From NCBI RefSeq assembly GCF_018403325.1, contig NZ_BOSL01000008.1, positions 1-64,000 on the forward strand: a stretch of 64,000 bases of DNA. The letters run 5' to 3'. The DNA comes from Paenibacillus vini (GTDB taxonomy: Bacteria; Bacillota; Bacilli; Paenibacillales; Paenibacillaceae). Shown in pieces: positions 25,941 through 35,630 of this stretch (the stretch's first letter is position 1; the number at the start of each line of letters is the position of its first letter). The notes under the pieces were generated by a model. The model worked only from the letters and a program-made list of their open reading frames with translations. It searched no databases and was not told the DNA's origin. The position numbers and the translations under genes were made by a program.

Positions 25941-26588
25941 TTAGCCGGCAAATATATGATTACCTATCTTGATCTTCTGTGGACGAGACCAAATCCATTC
26001 GCTTGTTGCGGTTTCCGGATTAAAATAATATAGCGATCCATACGTCGGGTCCCATCCTCGTACAGCATCCTGTGCTGCCAGATAGGCCGTTCTGTCGGGT
26101 GTCAAATAGTATTGTCCGTCATCCACGGCCGTGAACGCACGAGGCTGAAAAACAACATCCTTAATCGTGTCCGGGAATTGATCGGATTGGAGCCGATTCA
26201 AGACGACGGCACCGACAGCTACCTGTCCTTTGTAAGACTCTCCACGCGCCTCGCTATAGATCACTTTTGCCAGAATATCCATTTCACTCTGATTCAGTGA
26301 GTATTTTTTTAAGGCCTGCCAGGTTTGGGGACCGCTTACCCCGTCAACTTGCAGTCCATAAGTCTTCTGAAAATTTTGTACGGAGCTTTTGGTGGAGGTT
26401 CCGTAATAACCGGTAAGCTCCAGGTTGAATAAACCAAGCGCTTTAAGCCTGTATTGCAGATCCCATACATCGCCGCCGTTACTGCCCACATTTAATTTAC
26501 CCGGAGCTGCCGCTTGCGTGGAGCCGCCGAACAATCCTATTGTAAATGTTGCAATAATAAGTATGATGAACGTACGGAAAATTTTCAT
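25941..26588 (-). CDS. sleB: Spore cortex-lytic enzyme SleB
   Basis: A 215-residue exported hydrolase. A signal peptide covers about 1-27 (basic start, IILIIATFTIGLFGG, then AAA). A PG_binding_1 domain covers about 32-92 (LQYRLKALGLFNLELTGYYG, VDGVSGPQTW). The Hydrolase_2 domain covers about 100-213 (LAKVIYSEARGESYKGQVAV, FQPRAFTAVDDG, LYYFNPETATSEW), with the conserved Glu in YSEARGE. It cleaves muramic-lactam cortex during germination. ypeB, the usual downstream partner, is absent here: the next gene is on the other strand. Start ATG 26588 with AGGAAGTGA. Confidence 0.92.
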   Translation of the reverse strand: MKIFRTFIILIIATFTIGLFGGSTQAAAPGKLNVGSNGGDVWDLQYRLKALGLFNLELTGYYGTSTKSSVQNFQKTYGLQVDGVSGPQTWQALKKYSLNQSEMDILAKVIYSEARGESYKGQVAVGAVVLNRLQSDQFPDTIKDVVFQPRAFTAVDDGQYYLTPDRTAYLAAQDAVRGWDPTYGSLYYFNPETATSEWIWSRPQKIKIGNHIFAG

Positions 26589-26839
26589 TTGCGAATCACT
26601 TCCTTTCCTGACTGATTTTATGTTGGAAAAGGAGAGAGAGCAACCCACAACATTTGGCACTGTGGCAATTTGTGGAGTTTAAAATTACTAGGCACAGCTC
26701 AATACTAAAGCGAATATGGTAAAGTGGGCGCATAAAAAAGTAAATTAAGTAATTGACGGTTCTGCAGAATAAGCTAAGATGTTTACTGGGGGAAACAATT
26801 TTTTCTTACGTCATCTTTTCGGCAAAAGGAGTTGTTCAA

Positions 26840-27655
26840 TTGCTAGATTTTTTTCAGAATCTTAATCCGATCTTACAAGCTTTACTGGCAACTTTGTTTA
26901 CATGGGGAATGACAGCGCTGGGTGCCGCTCTCGTGTTTGCCACAAAAACCTTAAACCAGCGACTGTTGGATAGCATGCTGGGTTTCGCCGGCGGGGTCAT
27001 GATTGCCGCCAGTTACTGGTCCTTATTGGCTCCCGCCATTGAGATGTCGGGGAACAATGCCATAGGTACCTGGTTTCCGGCAGCATTTGGATTTTTGTTA
27101 GGCGGCGTGTTTATCTGGGGAATCGATAAAATATTACCTCACCTTCATCCGAATACGTCGATCGGCAAAGCGGAAGGTTTACTTCCGAATAAAAGAAAGC
27201 GAAGCACCTTGCTGGTGCTTGCCATCACGCTTCATAATATTCCGGAGGGCTTGGCTGTAGGGATTGCCTTTGGCGCCCTTGCTAACGGCGGGACCGAAGG
27301 GGCGCTCATCGGAGCCGTGACTTTGGCGCTCGGAATTGGTATCCAGAACTTTCCTGAGGGAGTTGCCGTGTCCATGCCGCTGAGAGGCGAAGGAATGTCG
27401 CGCAGAAAGAGCTTTTTCTACGGACAATTCTCAGGCATGGTTGAACCGATCGCCGCGGTCATTGGGGCATTTGCCGTTGCTTTTGTCGAACCTTTATTGC
27501 CTTACGCGTTAAGCTTTGCAGCTGGGGCCATGATCTTCGTCGTAGTTGAAGAAGTAATTCCAAGCTCACAGGAAAAGGGCAATAAAGATCTGGCATCCAT
27601 GAGCTTGATGTTCGGTTTTATTTTAATGATGATTCTCGATGTGGCTTTGGGATAG
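26840..27655 (+). CDS. ZIP-family divalent metal transporter
   Basis: A 271-residue membrane protein of the ZIP/GufA type with about eight helices. The metal path motifs are [10 protein letters not shown] (helix 4) and [20 protein letters not shown] (helix 5), with H and E/N ligands. The loop after helix 3 has HLHPN. It imports zinc or related metals. TTG 26840 is taken as start because AAGGAG lies 8 bases upstream; the frame stays open further upstream but without a site. It is monocistronic. Confidence 0.9.
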   Translation: MLDFFQNLNPILQALLATLFTWGMTALGAALVFATKTLNQRLLDSMLGFAGGVMIAASYWSLLAPAIEMSGNNAIGTWFPAAFGFLLGGVFIWGIDKILPHLHPNTSIGKAEGLLPNKRKRSTLLVLAITLHNIPEGLAVGIAFGALANGGTEGALIGAVTLALGIGIQNFPEGVAVSMPLRGEGMSRRKSFFYGQFSGMVEPIAAVIGAFAVAFVEPLLPYALSFAAGAMIFVVVEEVIPSSQEKGNKDLASMSLMFGFILMMILDVALG

Positions 27656-27660
27656 AGGTA

Positions 27661-27695
27661 AAAGCTCCGGTCATAGGGACGGGAGCTTCTATTTT
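27661..27695 (+). terminator. Intrinsic terminator
   Basis: AAAGCTCC/GGAGCTTC-type stem (GGTCATAGGGACG loop) followed by TATTTTT. Confidence 0.82.
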
Positions 27696-27797
27696 TGTTG
27701 AACCTTTATACATTTCCTGTCGATGAGGACTTGTTGTATGCCGCGGATTACATATATAATATGACGAGTATATCTAAACAGAAAAGGTGTTAAATTC

Positions 27798-29354
27798 ATG
27801 AGTATATTAAATGTAGAAAAACTTAGCCACGGTTTTGGGGACCGTGCGATTTTTAACGATGTATCTTTCCGTCTCCTTAAGGGGGAGCATATCGGTCTGA
27901 TCGGGGCCAACGGTGAAGGGAAATCCACCTTCATGAACATCATTACCGGCAAGCTTCAGCCGGATGAAGGAAAAGTCGAATGGGCCAGACGTACCCGTGT
28001 CGGTTACTTGGATCAGCATGCGGTGCTTAGCAAAGGAATGACGATTCGGGATGTCCTGCGCGGCGCCTTCCAATACTTGTTCGATATGGAACAGGAAATG
28101 AACGACATGTACGGCAAAATGGGCGATGTAACACCGGAAGAACTGGAGCAGCTGCTGGAGGATGTTGGAACGATCCAGGATACGCTGACGAACCAAGACT
28201 TCTATTTGATCGATTCCAAGGTGGATGAAACTGCACGCGGTTTGGGTTTGACGGATATCGGACTCGACAAGGACGTCAACGATTTGAGCGGCGGGCAGCG
28301 GACGAAGGTACTGCTAGCGAAGCTGCTGCTTGAGAAGCCGGATATTCTGCTCCTCGATGAGCCCACCAACTATTTGGACGAGCAGCATATCGAATGGTTA
28401 AAACGGTATTTGCAGGAATATGAGAATGCCTTCATTCTGATCTCGCATGATATTCCGTTCCTTAATAGCGTAATTAACCTGATCTATCACATGGAAAATC
28501 AGGAACTGAACCGTTATGTAGGCGACTACGACTATTTCCAGCAGGTTTACGAAGCGAAGAAGCAGCAATTGGAATCCGCTTATAAACGTCAACAGCAGGA
28601 AATCGCGGATCTGAAGGACTTCGTGGCCCGGAATAAGGCGAGTGTGGCTACCCGTAACATGGCGATGTCCAGACAGAAGAAGCTCGATAAGATGGATGTC
28701 ATTGAACTGGCCAAGGAAAAGCCGAAGCCGCAGTTCAATTTCAAGGACGGCAGAACATCCGGGAAGATGATCTTTGAAACGACGGATTTGGTCATCGGTT
28801 ACGATTCGCCGTTGTCCCGCCCGCTGAGCCTCCGTATGGAACGCGGTCAGAAGATCGCGCTCGTCGGCGCAAACGGAATCGGTAAGACAACGCTCTTGCG
28901 CAGCATTTTGGGTCAAATCCAGCCTTTGGAAGGCTCTGTTCGTCTGGGTGAGAACCTGGAGATTGGGTATTTCGAGCAGGAAATGAAAGAAGCGAATTAC
29001 AATACTTGCATCGAAGAAATTTGGACCGAGTTTCCATCCTTTACGCAATTTGAAGTACGGGCGGCGCTTGCCAAATGCGGTTTGACTACGAAGCATATCG
29101 AGAGTAAAGTTGCGGTATTAAGCGGGGGCGAGAAGGCAAAGGTACGTCTTTGCAAGCTCATCAACCGTGAATCCAATCTGCTCGTACTCGACGAGCCTAC
29201 TAACCACTTGGATGTAGACGCCAAGGACGAACTGAAGCGTGCGCTCAAAGCATACAAGGGAAGCATTCTGCTCATCTCCCACGAACCGGAATTCTATCGT
29301 GATGTCGTGACGGAGACTTGGAACTGTGAGTCCTGGACAACAAAAGTGTTCTAA
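27798..29354 (+). CDS. yfmM: ABC-F family ATPase (YfmM-like)
   Basis: A 518-residue protein with two ATP-binding cassettes and no membrane part. Cassette 1 has Walker A GANGEGKST (about 36-44), signature LSGGQR and Walker B LLLDEPTNYLD. A linker (about 240-300) with charged helices KKQQLESAYKRQQQEIADLK follows. Cassette 2 has GANGIGKTT, LSGGEK and LLVLDEPTNHLD. ABC-F proteins bind the ribosomal E site and relieve stalling or confer drug resistance. Length and opening fit YfmM of B. subtilis; the symbol is tentative. Confidence 0.88.
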   Translation: MSILNVEKLSHGFGDRAIFNDVSFRLLKGEHIGLIGANGEGKSTFMNIITGKLQPDEGKVEWARRTRVGYLDQHAVLSKGMTIRDVLRGAFQYLFDMEQEMNDMYGKMGDVTPEELEQLLEDVGTIQDTLTNQDFYLIDSKVDETARGLGLTDIGLDKDVNDLSGGQRTKVLLAKLLLEKPDILLLDEPTNYLDEQHIEWLKRYLQEYENAFILISHDIPFLNSVINLIYHMENQELNRYVGDYDYFQQVYEAKKQQLESAYKRQQQEIADLKDFVARNKASVATRNMAMSRQKKLDKMDVIELAKEKPKPQFNFKDGRTSGKMIFETTDLVIGYDSPLSRPLSLRMERGQKIALVGANGIGKTTLLRSILGQIQPLEGSVRLGENLEIGYFEQEMKEANYNTCIEEIWTEFPSFTQFEVRAALAKCGLTTKHIESKVAVLSGGEKAKVRLCKLINRESNLLVLDEPTNHLDVDAKDELKRALKAYKGSILLISHEPEFYRDVVTETWNCESWTTKVF

Positions 29355-29368
29355 TTGTAGATATAGAT

Positions 29369-29404
29369 ACAACGCGGCCGTTTAAGGGGTCGCGTTGTTT
29401 TTTT
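29369..29404 (+). terminator. Intrinsic terminator
   Basis: ACAACGCG/CGCGTTGT stem with an internal GGCC-type bulge region and TTTTTTT. Confidence 0.88.
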
Positions 29405-29519
29405 ATAGTAGAACTCCTACCCGTTGAAGGAATTTCATGGAAAGTGTCAAATTCAATATATTAAAATCATTTCATTTATGAATTGGAACACATCATTTAT
29501 TCGAATGGAGGAAATTCCT

Positions 29520-30320
29520 TTGTCTAATCATGAAAGCGTATTCCCGACGACCTCGTCGATTCCGCTTGAAAACCGGGTTGCCAGCGTATTTGTTCATGTC
29601 ACGGATTTGCGTAAATCAGCGGAGTGGTACAGCAGTTTAATTGGACTGCCAATCAAGGAAGAGCGTTTGAACGGAGGCCCTGTATATTGGTTCGATTTTC
29701 AAGGCACGCACTTAATTCTTGATTCTAATGCAGCCAACCACCAAAACCCGGACTGGAATGAGGGAATGAAGCCACGGATGATGTTCCCGGCTCGGGATAT
29801 TGATCAAGCGTACCGTTATATCCAGGACAGTGGGGAGACCTGTTTCGAACCGGAAAGACATGGAACGATGGCGTACTTCAATTTCCGGGATCCTGAAGGC
29901 AATTGTCATATGGCCTGCTGGACTGCGGTTCAAGAAGACGGTCCGGAGATTACGGCAAATAGTCCGATCATTCCGAGTATTGGCGGAGTTTTTGTCGATG
30001 TAAAAAATATGCCGGAAGCGGCGAAGTGGTATACCGACCTGCTCGGGGTGCCGTTGGATGAAGCGGCTGCATCACAGAATATTTACTCGGTGCCGGTTAC
30101 TTCCGGAGCCGCTCTTTTACTGGACCAACACCGCCATTTAAACCAGGACTCGTTCACGGAGCTATTCTTTTTTGAAACGGAAGATTTCGAAGGCGCGCTT
30201 GAGTTTGTGCGAAATCATGGGTTTCAACTCGCAGGGGAGCCTAACTACTTCCCCGATCTGCGTGAATTTTCCCTGATCGATCCCGATGGAAATCGAATTG
30301 TGGTTGCTCAAATGAATTAA
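29520..30320 (+). CDS. Two-domain VOC (glyoxalase/bleomycin resistance) protein
   Basis: A 266-residue protein with two VOC domains: about 18-135 (VASVFVHVTDLRKSAEWYSS, GPVYWFDFQGTHLILDSN, FRDPEGNCHMACW) and about 150-265 (IGGVFVDVKNMPEAAKWYTD, SLIDPDGNRIVVAQ). Substrate unknown; such proteins bind metals or sequester drugs. TTG 29520 is chosen because GGAGG lies just before it. The next gene, which also begins with a VOC domain, starts 18 bases later, so they form an operon. Confidence 0.87.
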   Translation: MSNHESVFPTTSSIPLENRVASVFVHVTDLRKSAEWYSSLIGLPIKEERLNGGPVYWFDFQGTHLILDSNAANHQNPDWNEGMKPRMMFPARDIDQAYRYIQDSGETCFEPERHGTMAYFNFRDPEGNCHMACWTAVQEDGPEITANSPIIPSIGGVFVDVKNMPEAAKWYTDLLGVPLDEAAASQNIYSVPVTSGAALLLDQHRHLNQDSFTELFFFETEDFEGALEFVRNHGFQLAGEPNYFPDLREFSLIDPDGNRIVVAQMN

Positions 30321-30338
30321 AGAGGAGAATCGGACAAG

Positions 30339-32246
30339 ATGCCTAAGCAAATCAGCAGTTCATTGAGCGTGTTATCCGTATCGGATTTGGAACGCTCAAG
30401 AGCCTATTACCGGGATGTACTCGGCTTTGAAGTGACAGACTGGTGGGCACAGCGAGACGGCTTGACCGGCCTTGCGCTCAAGCTTCATCAAGCACCGGAT
30501 CCTTCTCGGGTATTTCCAAACGCTCCAGAGCCCGGTTCGTCCATTGGCATCGATGTCTCCGCATATGTTGATAATTGGACCGGATTGGACAGCCTGTATC
30601 AAGAATTCAAATCCAAAGGGGCCATTATCGCCATGGAGCCTGTCGTCTATGCGGACGGCGGACCATGGAAAGAATTCGTAATTGAAGATCCGGACGGGTA
30701 TCATTTGGCTTTCGGCGGGATCGACGGATCTCGTGAGCATGCCGATGATTTCCCGGAAGCGCTCGAAGATGGAGAAATGAACGTTGAAATCATAGAGAGG
30801 CCGGAAATGAAAGCGGCCGTGCTGCGTATTCCGAGGGACGGCCATCAAGTTCGCGAAGTCTGGAAGAAGGTAGATTCATTGCTGGAGCATCACCCCGCAG
30901 TAACCGACCGGGAGCATGGATACGTCTTTATTCCGGAATGGCAATGGTCCTCGGAAGTAACCACGTTATGGGTTGGCATGGCCGTAGAGCATTTTGACGG
31001 GTTGCCGGATGAGCTTGAGCAGATCACCATTCCCGCCAAACGCTTTGCCCGTCTGAGGGTTGATGGAGACCGGACCCGCATGGAACAAGCTTATGGGTAT
31101 CTGTTCAAATGGTTTGAGCAAGGGCCTTACGAGAGGGACATGCAGGAAGGTTCCTTCGGGTATGAGATGAACCGGCTTCAGCCGATAAATCCCTTCGAAA
31201 TTCCGGCGGACGAGATCAACTACTTTGATTACGATATTTACGCGCCGATTAAGGAAGATTCAAAGTTTCTTGCTTCGGATCGCTATCCCGGAGTCATCAA
31301 TGTGGAGATTCGACAGGGGAGAACCCGCAAAATTATCGGAGTAAAAATGTTCGTTGATCGTAAACAGACGATTCCGGAGCAGGCGATTCCGAAAATGTGG
31401 GGGGAATTCATGCCGCGGATCGGGGAGATTACGGATGTTAGACAGCCGCTAAGCACGGTTGGATTGTACCTATATGAACCTCCTTTTGGACCGCATCAAG
31501 ATTTCAGTTATGTTGCAGCAGTTGAAGTGGAGGGTGAGTCTCAAACTCCTGTACCGGAAGGCTTGACGGAACTATCTATTCCTGATCATGACTTTGTGGT
31601 GATCACTTATCGCGGAACTAGCGATGGACTTGGTCAGGTATGGGATTATTTCCATGGTTATTGGTTCCCGCAGCAGACGGAATATGATGCTGTTCATGAT
31701 TTTGAATTTGAGTGTTATGATCAAAGCTACCTTGGAGCGGATAATGGAAACTCGGTGTTCGAGATGCATTTCCCGGTTCGCAAGCGGTTGGCGGATAAAC
31801 GCCTGACAGATAAAACAGTCGTCGATGAAAAGGGCGGACATGTACTGCAGGATCTGCGGGGAGAGAATGTCAGAATGGTAAGCTTCCAGGATGCCGTTCT
31901 CCACGGGATCGATATGAGAAATGCCCGGTTAAAGCATGTGAATTTTGTGGGCTCGAATTGGGAGCATATTTACTTCTCAAACGTACACATCAACGAAACT
32001 CAGTTGGGCGGTACGATCTTCGAACATATCCGCCGGCCTGATGCTGTAAAAAGCCATCTTGACGGGGAGCCGGGTACCGAAGGTTGGGTAAATGTAGAGC
32101 CGGTCATTTTCCGCAACAGTGATCTAAGTACAGCGAAGTTTGAAAACTGCAATTTGAGTGATGTTGATATCCAAAACTGTCAACTTGATGGAATGCGGAT
32201 TAATGGAATACCAGTTACAGCTCTTCTGGAGCATTATTTAAAATAG
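30339..32246 (+). CDS. Multidomain fusion: VOC, two GyrI-like domains and pentapeptide-like tail
   Basis: A 635-residue soluble protein. Residues about 5-130 are a VOC domain (LSVLSVSDLERSRAYYRDVL, EDPDGYHLAFGG). About 145-310 look like a GyrI/AraC effector-binding domain (VEIIERPEMKAAVLRIPRDG, VGMAVEHFDGLPDELEQITI). About 322-488 is a second one (VEIRQGRTRKIIGVKMFVDR, FSYVAAVEVEGE). About 510-635 is a pentapeptide-like tail with Asn, Asp and Phe at five-residue steps (AVLHGIDMRNARLKHVNFVG, NSDLSTAKFENCNLSDVDIQ), ending INGIPVTALLEHYLK. No DNA-binding domain is present. It follows a VOC gene in an operon. Small-molecule sequestration or sensing is the best guess. Confidence 0.85.
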   Translation: MPKQISSSLSVLSVSDLERSRAYYRDVLGFEVTDWWAQRDGLTGLALKLHQAPDPSRVFPNAPEPGSSIGIDVSAYVDNWTGLDSLYQEFKSKGAIIAMEPVVYADGGPWKEFVIEDPDGYHLAFGGIDGSREHADDFPEALEDGEMNVEIIERPEMKAAVLRIPRDGHQVREVWKKVDSLLEHHPAVTDREHGYVFIPEWQWSSEVTTLWVGMAVEHFDGLPDELEQITIPAKRFARLRVDGDRTRMEQAYGYLFKWFEQGPYERDMQEGSFGYEMNRLQPINPFEIPADEINYFDYDIYAPIKEDSKFLASDRYPGVINVEIRQGRTRKIIGVKMFVDRKQTIPEQAIPKMWGEFMPRIGEITDVRQPLSTVGLYLYEPPFGPHQDFSYVAAVEVEGESQTPVPEGLTELSIPDHDFVVITYRGTSDGLGQVWDYFHGYWFPQQTEYDAVHDFEFECYDQSYLGADNGNSVFEMHFPVRKRLADKRLTDKTVVDEKGGHVLQDLRGENVRMVSFQDAVLHGIDMRNARLKHVNFVGSNWEHIYFSNVHINETQLGGTIFEHIRRPDAVKSHLDGEPGTEGWVNVEPVIFRNSDLSTAKFENCNLSDVDIQNCQLDGMRINGIPVTALLEHYLK

Positions 32247-32280
32247 ATGTTGCAGAACGAGTACAAATAAAACAAAAAAC

Positions 32281-32328
32281 AAAACCACCTGTAATTCATA
32301 TCGAACAATATGAACTACAGGTGGTTTT
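32281..32328. terminator. Bidirectional terminator
   Basis: AAAACCACCTGTA...TTCATAT pairs with ATATGAA...TACAGGTGGTTTT, between converging genes. Confidence 0.9.
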
Positions 32329-32748
32329 CTATTCGTGAGTAAGGGTGTTTCCAATGTTAATGTCTTTATGGATATTCTCCGTGCCGGCTTCCAGGGCCGT
32401 CTTGTAGTAAAAGCATTTATGATCGATTATTTCCATTGTTTTTCTTAGATCAGCTATCTGTGCTTCTACGACTGCTTTCCTTTCCAGGAACATTTCATAT
32501 CTTTGTTGTAAGCTGGCGTCTCCCTCCGAACACCAATCAATAAAGTTTTTTATTTCCTTGATCGGCATCCCTGTGGATTTTAGACATTCAATAATTTTCA
32601 AAGCTTCGATATCGGATTGTTTAAACAACCGTATTCCACTGGAGGTCCGTTCTACAAAGGGGATTAGTCCTTCTTTATCATAGTAACGTAAGGTAAATGT
32701 CGTTAGATCCAATTCTTTTGCAACTTCGCTGATCGAATATGTTTTCAT
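32329..32748 (-). CDS. adhR: AdhR-like MerR-family regulator
   Basis: A 139-residue regulator: helix-turn-helix and wing at 1-70 (YSISEVAKELDLTTFTLRYY, EGLIPFVERTSSGIRLFKQS), then a coiled coil (about 80-120, KAVVEAQIADLRKTMEI). Cysteines at about 53, 72 and 112 include IIECLKSTG, similar in place to the reactive cysteine of aldehyde-responsive AdhR. It is divergent from an adhA-type gene with a MerR-style promoter between them, as in B. subtilis. ATG 32748 is chosen because GGAGATACC precedes it. Confidence 0.88.
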   Translation of the reverse strand: MKTYSISEVAKELDLTTFTLRYYDKEGLIPFVERTSSGIRLFKQSDIEALKIIECLKSTGMPIKEIKNFIDWCSEGDASLQQRYEMFLERKAVVEAQIADLRKTMEIIDHKCFYYKTALEAGTENIHKDINIGNTLTHE

Positions 32749-32846
32749 CGTGGTATCTCCTGGTTTTAGACTTAGAGCAAACTCTATACTATGAAAATTT
32801 ATCACTGTATGATGTACAGCGTCAAATCTAAATTTAAATCAAGCAC

Positions 32847-32877
32847 TTGACTTAGAGTTAACTATAAGGATTAACAT
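32847..32877 (+). promoter_or_regulatory. AdhR-type promoter with dyad in a 19-bp spacer
   Basis: TTGACT (32847-32852), 19-bp spacer, TAACAT (32872-32877). A dyad, CTTAGAGTT/AACTATAAG, at 32851-32868 pairs at 8 of 9 positions. A related CTTAGAG...ACTCTATA sequence lies near 32770, before the regulator gene itself. This is the layout of a MerR-activated promoter. Confidence 0.87.
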
Positions 32878-32938
32878 AGTTCTGCAAGAGGGTTCTAGTA
32901 CATTTTTGATACAACATTTATTCTAGGAGGTTTCTATT

Positions 32939-33979
32939 ATGATAATTGCTAAAGCACGTGCTGTTGACGGTCCGGATCAGTCGTTCCGAGCTGCTGAGAT
33001 TAAACGGCGGGATCTGGATTCGCAGGATGTTCTGATCGAAATTAAATATGCCGGTATTTGCCATTCTGATATCCACACCGCCCATGGCGAATGGGGGCCA
33101 GTGAATTACCCTCTCGTTCCTGGACATGAGATTGCGGGAATTGTTACGGCAGTCGGACCTCATGTTACAAAATACAAGATCGGTGATCGAGTAGGGGTTG
33201 GATGTATGGTGGACTCCTGCGGCGAGTGTGCGAATTGCCTAAAAGGGGAAGAACAGTACTGCCTCAAAGGAAATATACCAACTTACGCGGGTGTTGATAA
33301 ATATGGCGAACCTACACAAGGCGGATACTCTACCCATATTGTCGTAACAGAGGATTTTGTAGTCAGAATTCCGGATTCTATAGGTCTCGACGCGGCGGCT
33401 CCGTTACTTTGCGCAGGGATTACGACTTATTCTCCGCTTCATCACTGGGGAGCCGGTCCGGGCAAAAAAGTGGCTGTTGTCGGCATGGGCGGACTTGGCC
33501 ATATGGCAGTCCAAATTGCATATGCGATGGGGGCCGAGGTCACCGTTCTGTCTCAGACCCTGAACAAAAAGGAAGACGGTCTAAAACTAGGAGCAGACCA
33601 CTACTATGCCACTAGCGAACAGGAAACTTTCGAGAAATTGGCCGGAAGCTTTGATCTAATAATAAATACGGTAAGTGCAAAGATTAATATGGATGCTTAC
33701 TTAGGGCTGCTAGCGCTTGACGGTACGCTGGTAAACGTAGGGGCTCCTGCAGAAGCATTGTCACTGTACGCGATCAATCTGATCGGACATCGTCGTTCAT
33801 TTGCTGGTTCCATGATCGGCGGCATTCGCGAGACCCAAGAAATGCTTGATTTTTGTGCAGAATACGATATTGTCCCTATGATTGAAGTGATATCCGCCGA
33901 CCGGATCGACGAAGCATATAAACGCGTTTTAGCCTCCAATGTTAAATATAGATTCGTGATTGATATCAGCACGATGTGA
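32939..33979 (+). CDS. adhA: Zinc-dependent alcohol/aldehyde reductase (AdhA, cinnamyl alcohol dehydrogenase-like)
   Basis: A 346-residue medium-chain dehydrogenase. Catalytic zinc motifs are GICHSDIH (about 36-43) and GHEIAG (about 61); the structural zinc cysteines lie in [15 protein letters not shown] (about 94-108). The cofactor loop is [10 protein letters not shown] (about 180-189). AdhA of B. subtilis reduces reactive aldehydes and is induced by AdhR, and the divergent adhR-like gene and promoter support the same role here. It is the first gene of a probable four-gene operon. Confidence 0.9.
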   Translation: MIIAKARAVDGPDQSFRAAEIKRRDLDSQDVLIEIKYAGICHSDIHTAHGEWGPVNYPLVPGHEIAGIVTAVGPHVTKYKIGDRVGVGCMVDSCGECANCLKGEEQYCLKGNIPTYAGVDKYGEPTQGGYSTHIVVTEDFVVRIPDSIGLDAAAPLLCAGITTYSPLHHWGAGPGKKVAVVGMGGLGHMAVQIAYAMGAEVTVLSQTLNKKEDGLKLGADHYYATSEQETFEKLAGSFDLIINTVSAKINMDAYLGLLALDGTLVNVGAPAEALSLYAINLIGHRRSFAGSMIGGIRETQEMLDFCAEYDIVPMIEVISADRIDEAYKRVLASNVKYRFVIDISTM

Positions 33980-33999
33980 TTTTGAAAGGATGATCTTTC

Positions 34000-34566
34000 T
34001 TGGAGATGATAGATTTTATTAATTACTGTAGAGAAGGAAATCCTATTTCGGGCGAAGAAAAAGAATTGCATCGACTATTGGTTCAGTGTAGTTTTGAAGC
34101 TCAAAAGATCACGATGGCTCTGAACACATCTTTCCATTCACAAGAAGAAATAGTAACGATTTTTGGTGAGTTGACAGGTCGTCAAGTCGATCCGTCTTTT
34201 ATGTGTTTCCCGCCGTTCTATACCGATTTCGGCAAAAATATCACAATTGGAAAAAACGTGTTTCTGAATACCGGGTGTTCCTTCCAGGATCGCGGCGGAA
34301 TTGTCATAGGAGACGGTTCGTTGATCGGTATGAATGTCACGATTGCTACGTTAAATCACGGTTTAGATTTAGAAACTAGGAGTACAACTTTCCCGTCTCC
34401 AGTTACCATTGGCAAAAATGTCTGGATTGGGTCGAACGCTACAATTCTCCCTGGAGTAACGATCGGAGACAATTCCGTCGTTGCGGCAGGGGCTGTCGTA
34501 AATAAAAATGTTCCTGATAATAGTGTTGTTGCCGGCGTTCCGGCAAAAGTCATAAAGAATTTATAA
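34000..34566 (+). CDS. Hexapeptide-repeat O-acetyltransferase (maltose/galactoside acetyltransferase-like)
   Basis: A 188-residue left-handed beta-helix acyltransferase. An N-terminal helical region with [20 protein letters not shown] precedes hexapeptide repeats from about 80 to 185 ([40 protein letters not shown]). The conserved catalytic His is in ATLNHG. It transfers acetyl from acetyl-CoA to a sugar or similar hydroxyl. The start is TTG with AAAGGA 9 bases before. It is placed between dehydrogenase and aldo/keto reductase genes. Its substrate is not clear. Confidence 0.88.
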   Translation: MEMIDFINYCREGNPISGEEKELHRLLVQCSFEAQKITMALNTSFHSQEEIVTIFGELTGRQVDPSFMCFPPFYTDFGKNITIGKNVFLNTGCSFQDRGGIVIGDGSLIGMNVTIATLNHGLDLETRSTTFPSPVTIGKNVWIGSNATILPGVTIGDNSVVAAGAVVNKNVPDNSVVAGVPAKVIKNL

Positions 34567-34616
34567 TGTTCGTTAATCCTAAGCTTCATATTTTCGTGGA
34601 AATGGAGGTTTGATGA

Positions 34617-35597
34617 ATGGAGTATATCAAATTTGGAAACACGGGGATGGACGTCTCCAGAATTTGCCTTGGCTGCATGAGCTTTGGAGAGGTGTTGCCG
34701 GGAGGTCATCAATGGGTACTTGATGAGGCTCGAAGCCGCACGATTATTAAAAGGGCTCTTGAGCTCGGCATCAACTTTTTTGATACAGCGAATGTCTACG
34801 CAGGCGGAACCAGTGAAGAGATTACCGGAAGAGCTTTAAAGGAATATGCGAACAGGGATGAAATTGTTCTGGCTACGAAAGTCTGGGGGCGCATGCATGA
34901 TGGCCCTAATGGTGCCGGTCTATCCAGAAAATCCATTATGAGCGAAATCGATAAGAGCTTAAAAAGACTGGGGACCGATTATGTGGACCTTTACATCATC
35001 CACAGATGGGATTATAGCACACCTATTGAAGAAACAATGGAAGCCTTGCACGATGTTGTGAAGGCCGGAAAAGCCAGATATATCGGTGCATCCGCCATGT
35101 ATGCTTGGCAATTTCAAAAGGCATTGCATGTAGCTGAGAAAAATGGCTGGACACGATTTGTTTCCATGCAAAATCATCTTAATCTCATCTACCGTGAAGA
35201 GGAAAGAGAAATGATGCCGCTTTGCAAAGATCAGAAAATTGCAGTGACTCCTTATAGTCCTCTTGCCTCAGGAAGGCTGATCCGTGATTGGTCTGAAGCC
35301 ACGCTTAGATCAGAAACCGACCAAATACAGAAATCCAAATATGAGGCGACTGCAGATGTGGATAGAGTAATCGTTGAACGAGTGGCATCCATAGCAAAAG
35401 AACGTAATGTTCCGCGTATTCATATCGCACTCGCATGGCTGTTACAGAAGGAAGCGGTTGCAGCTCCGATTATCGGGGCTACTAAAGTCGAACAGCTTGA
35501 AGATGCTATTGGAGCTCTAACGGTGAAATTAAGCCCTGACGAAATCGCATTTCTGGAAGAGCCTTATGTCCCACATCCTGTAGTGGGGGCACAGTAG
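34617..35597 (+). CDS. Aldo/keto reductase
   Basis: A 326-residue TIM-barrel reductase. The catalytic tetrad is visible: Asp and Tyr in INFFDTANVYAGG (about 51-63), Lys in VLATKVWG (about 84) and His in LYIIHRWD (about 124). SPLASGRL and PIIGATKVEQLEDAI near the C-terminus form the NADPH-binding part. These enzymes reduce aldehydes and ketones, and the setting in an AdhR-type operon fits carbonyl detoxification. Start ATG with GGAGGTTTG. Confidence 0.92.
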   Translation: MEYIKFGNTGMDVSRICLGCMSFGEVLPGGHQWVLDEARSRTIIKRALELGINFFDTANVYAGGTSEEITGRALKEYANRDEIVLATKVWGRMHDGPNGAGLSRKSIMSEIDKSLKRLGTDYVDLYIIHRWDYSTPIEETMEALHDVVKAGKARYIGASAMYAWQFQKALHVAEKNGWTRFVSMQNHLNLIYREEEREMMPLCKDQKIAVTPYSPLASGRLIRDWSEATLRSETDQIQKSKYEATADVDRVIVERVASIAKERNVPRIHIALAWLLQKEAVAAPIIGATKVEQLEDAIGALTVKLSPDEIAFLEEPYVPHPVVGAQ

Positions 35598-35630
35598 AAG
35601 ATCAACATGATAAATAAGGAGGATAAGCTG

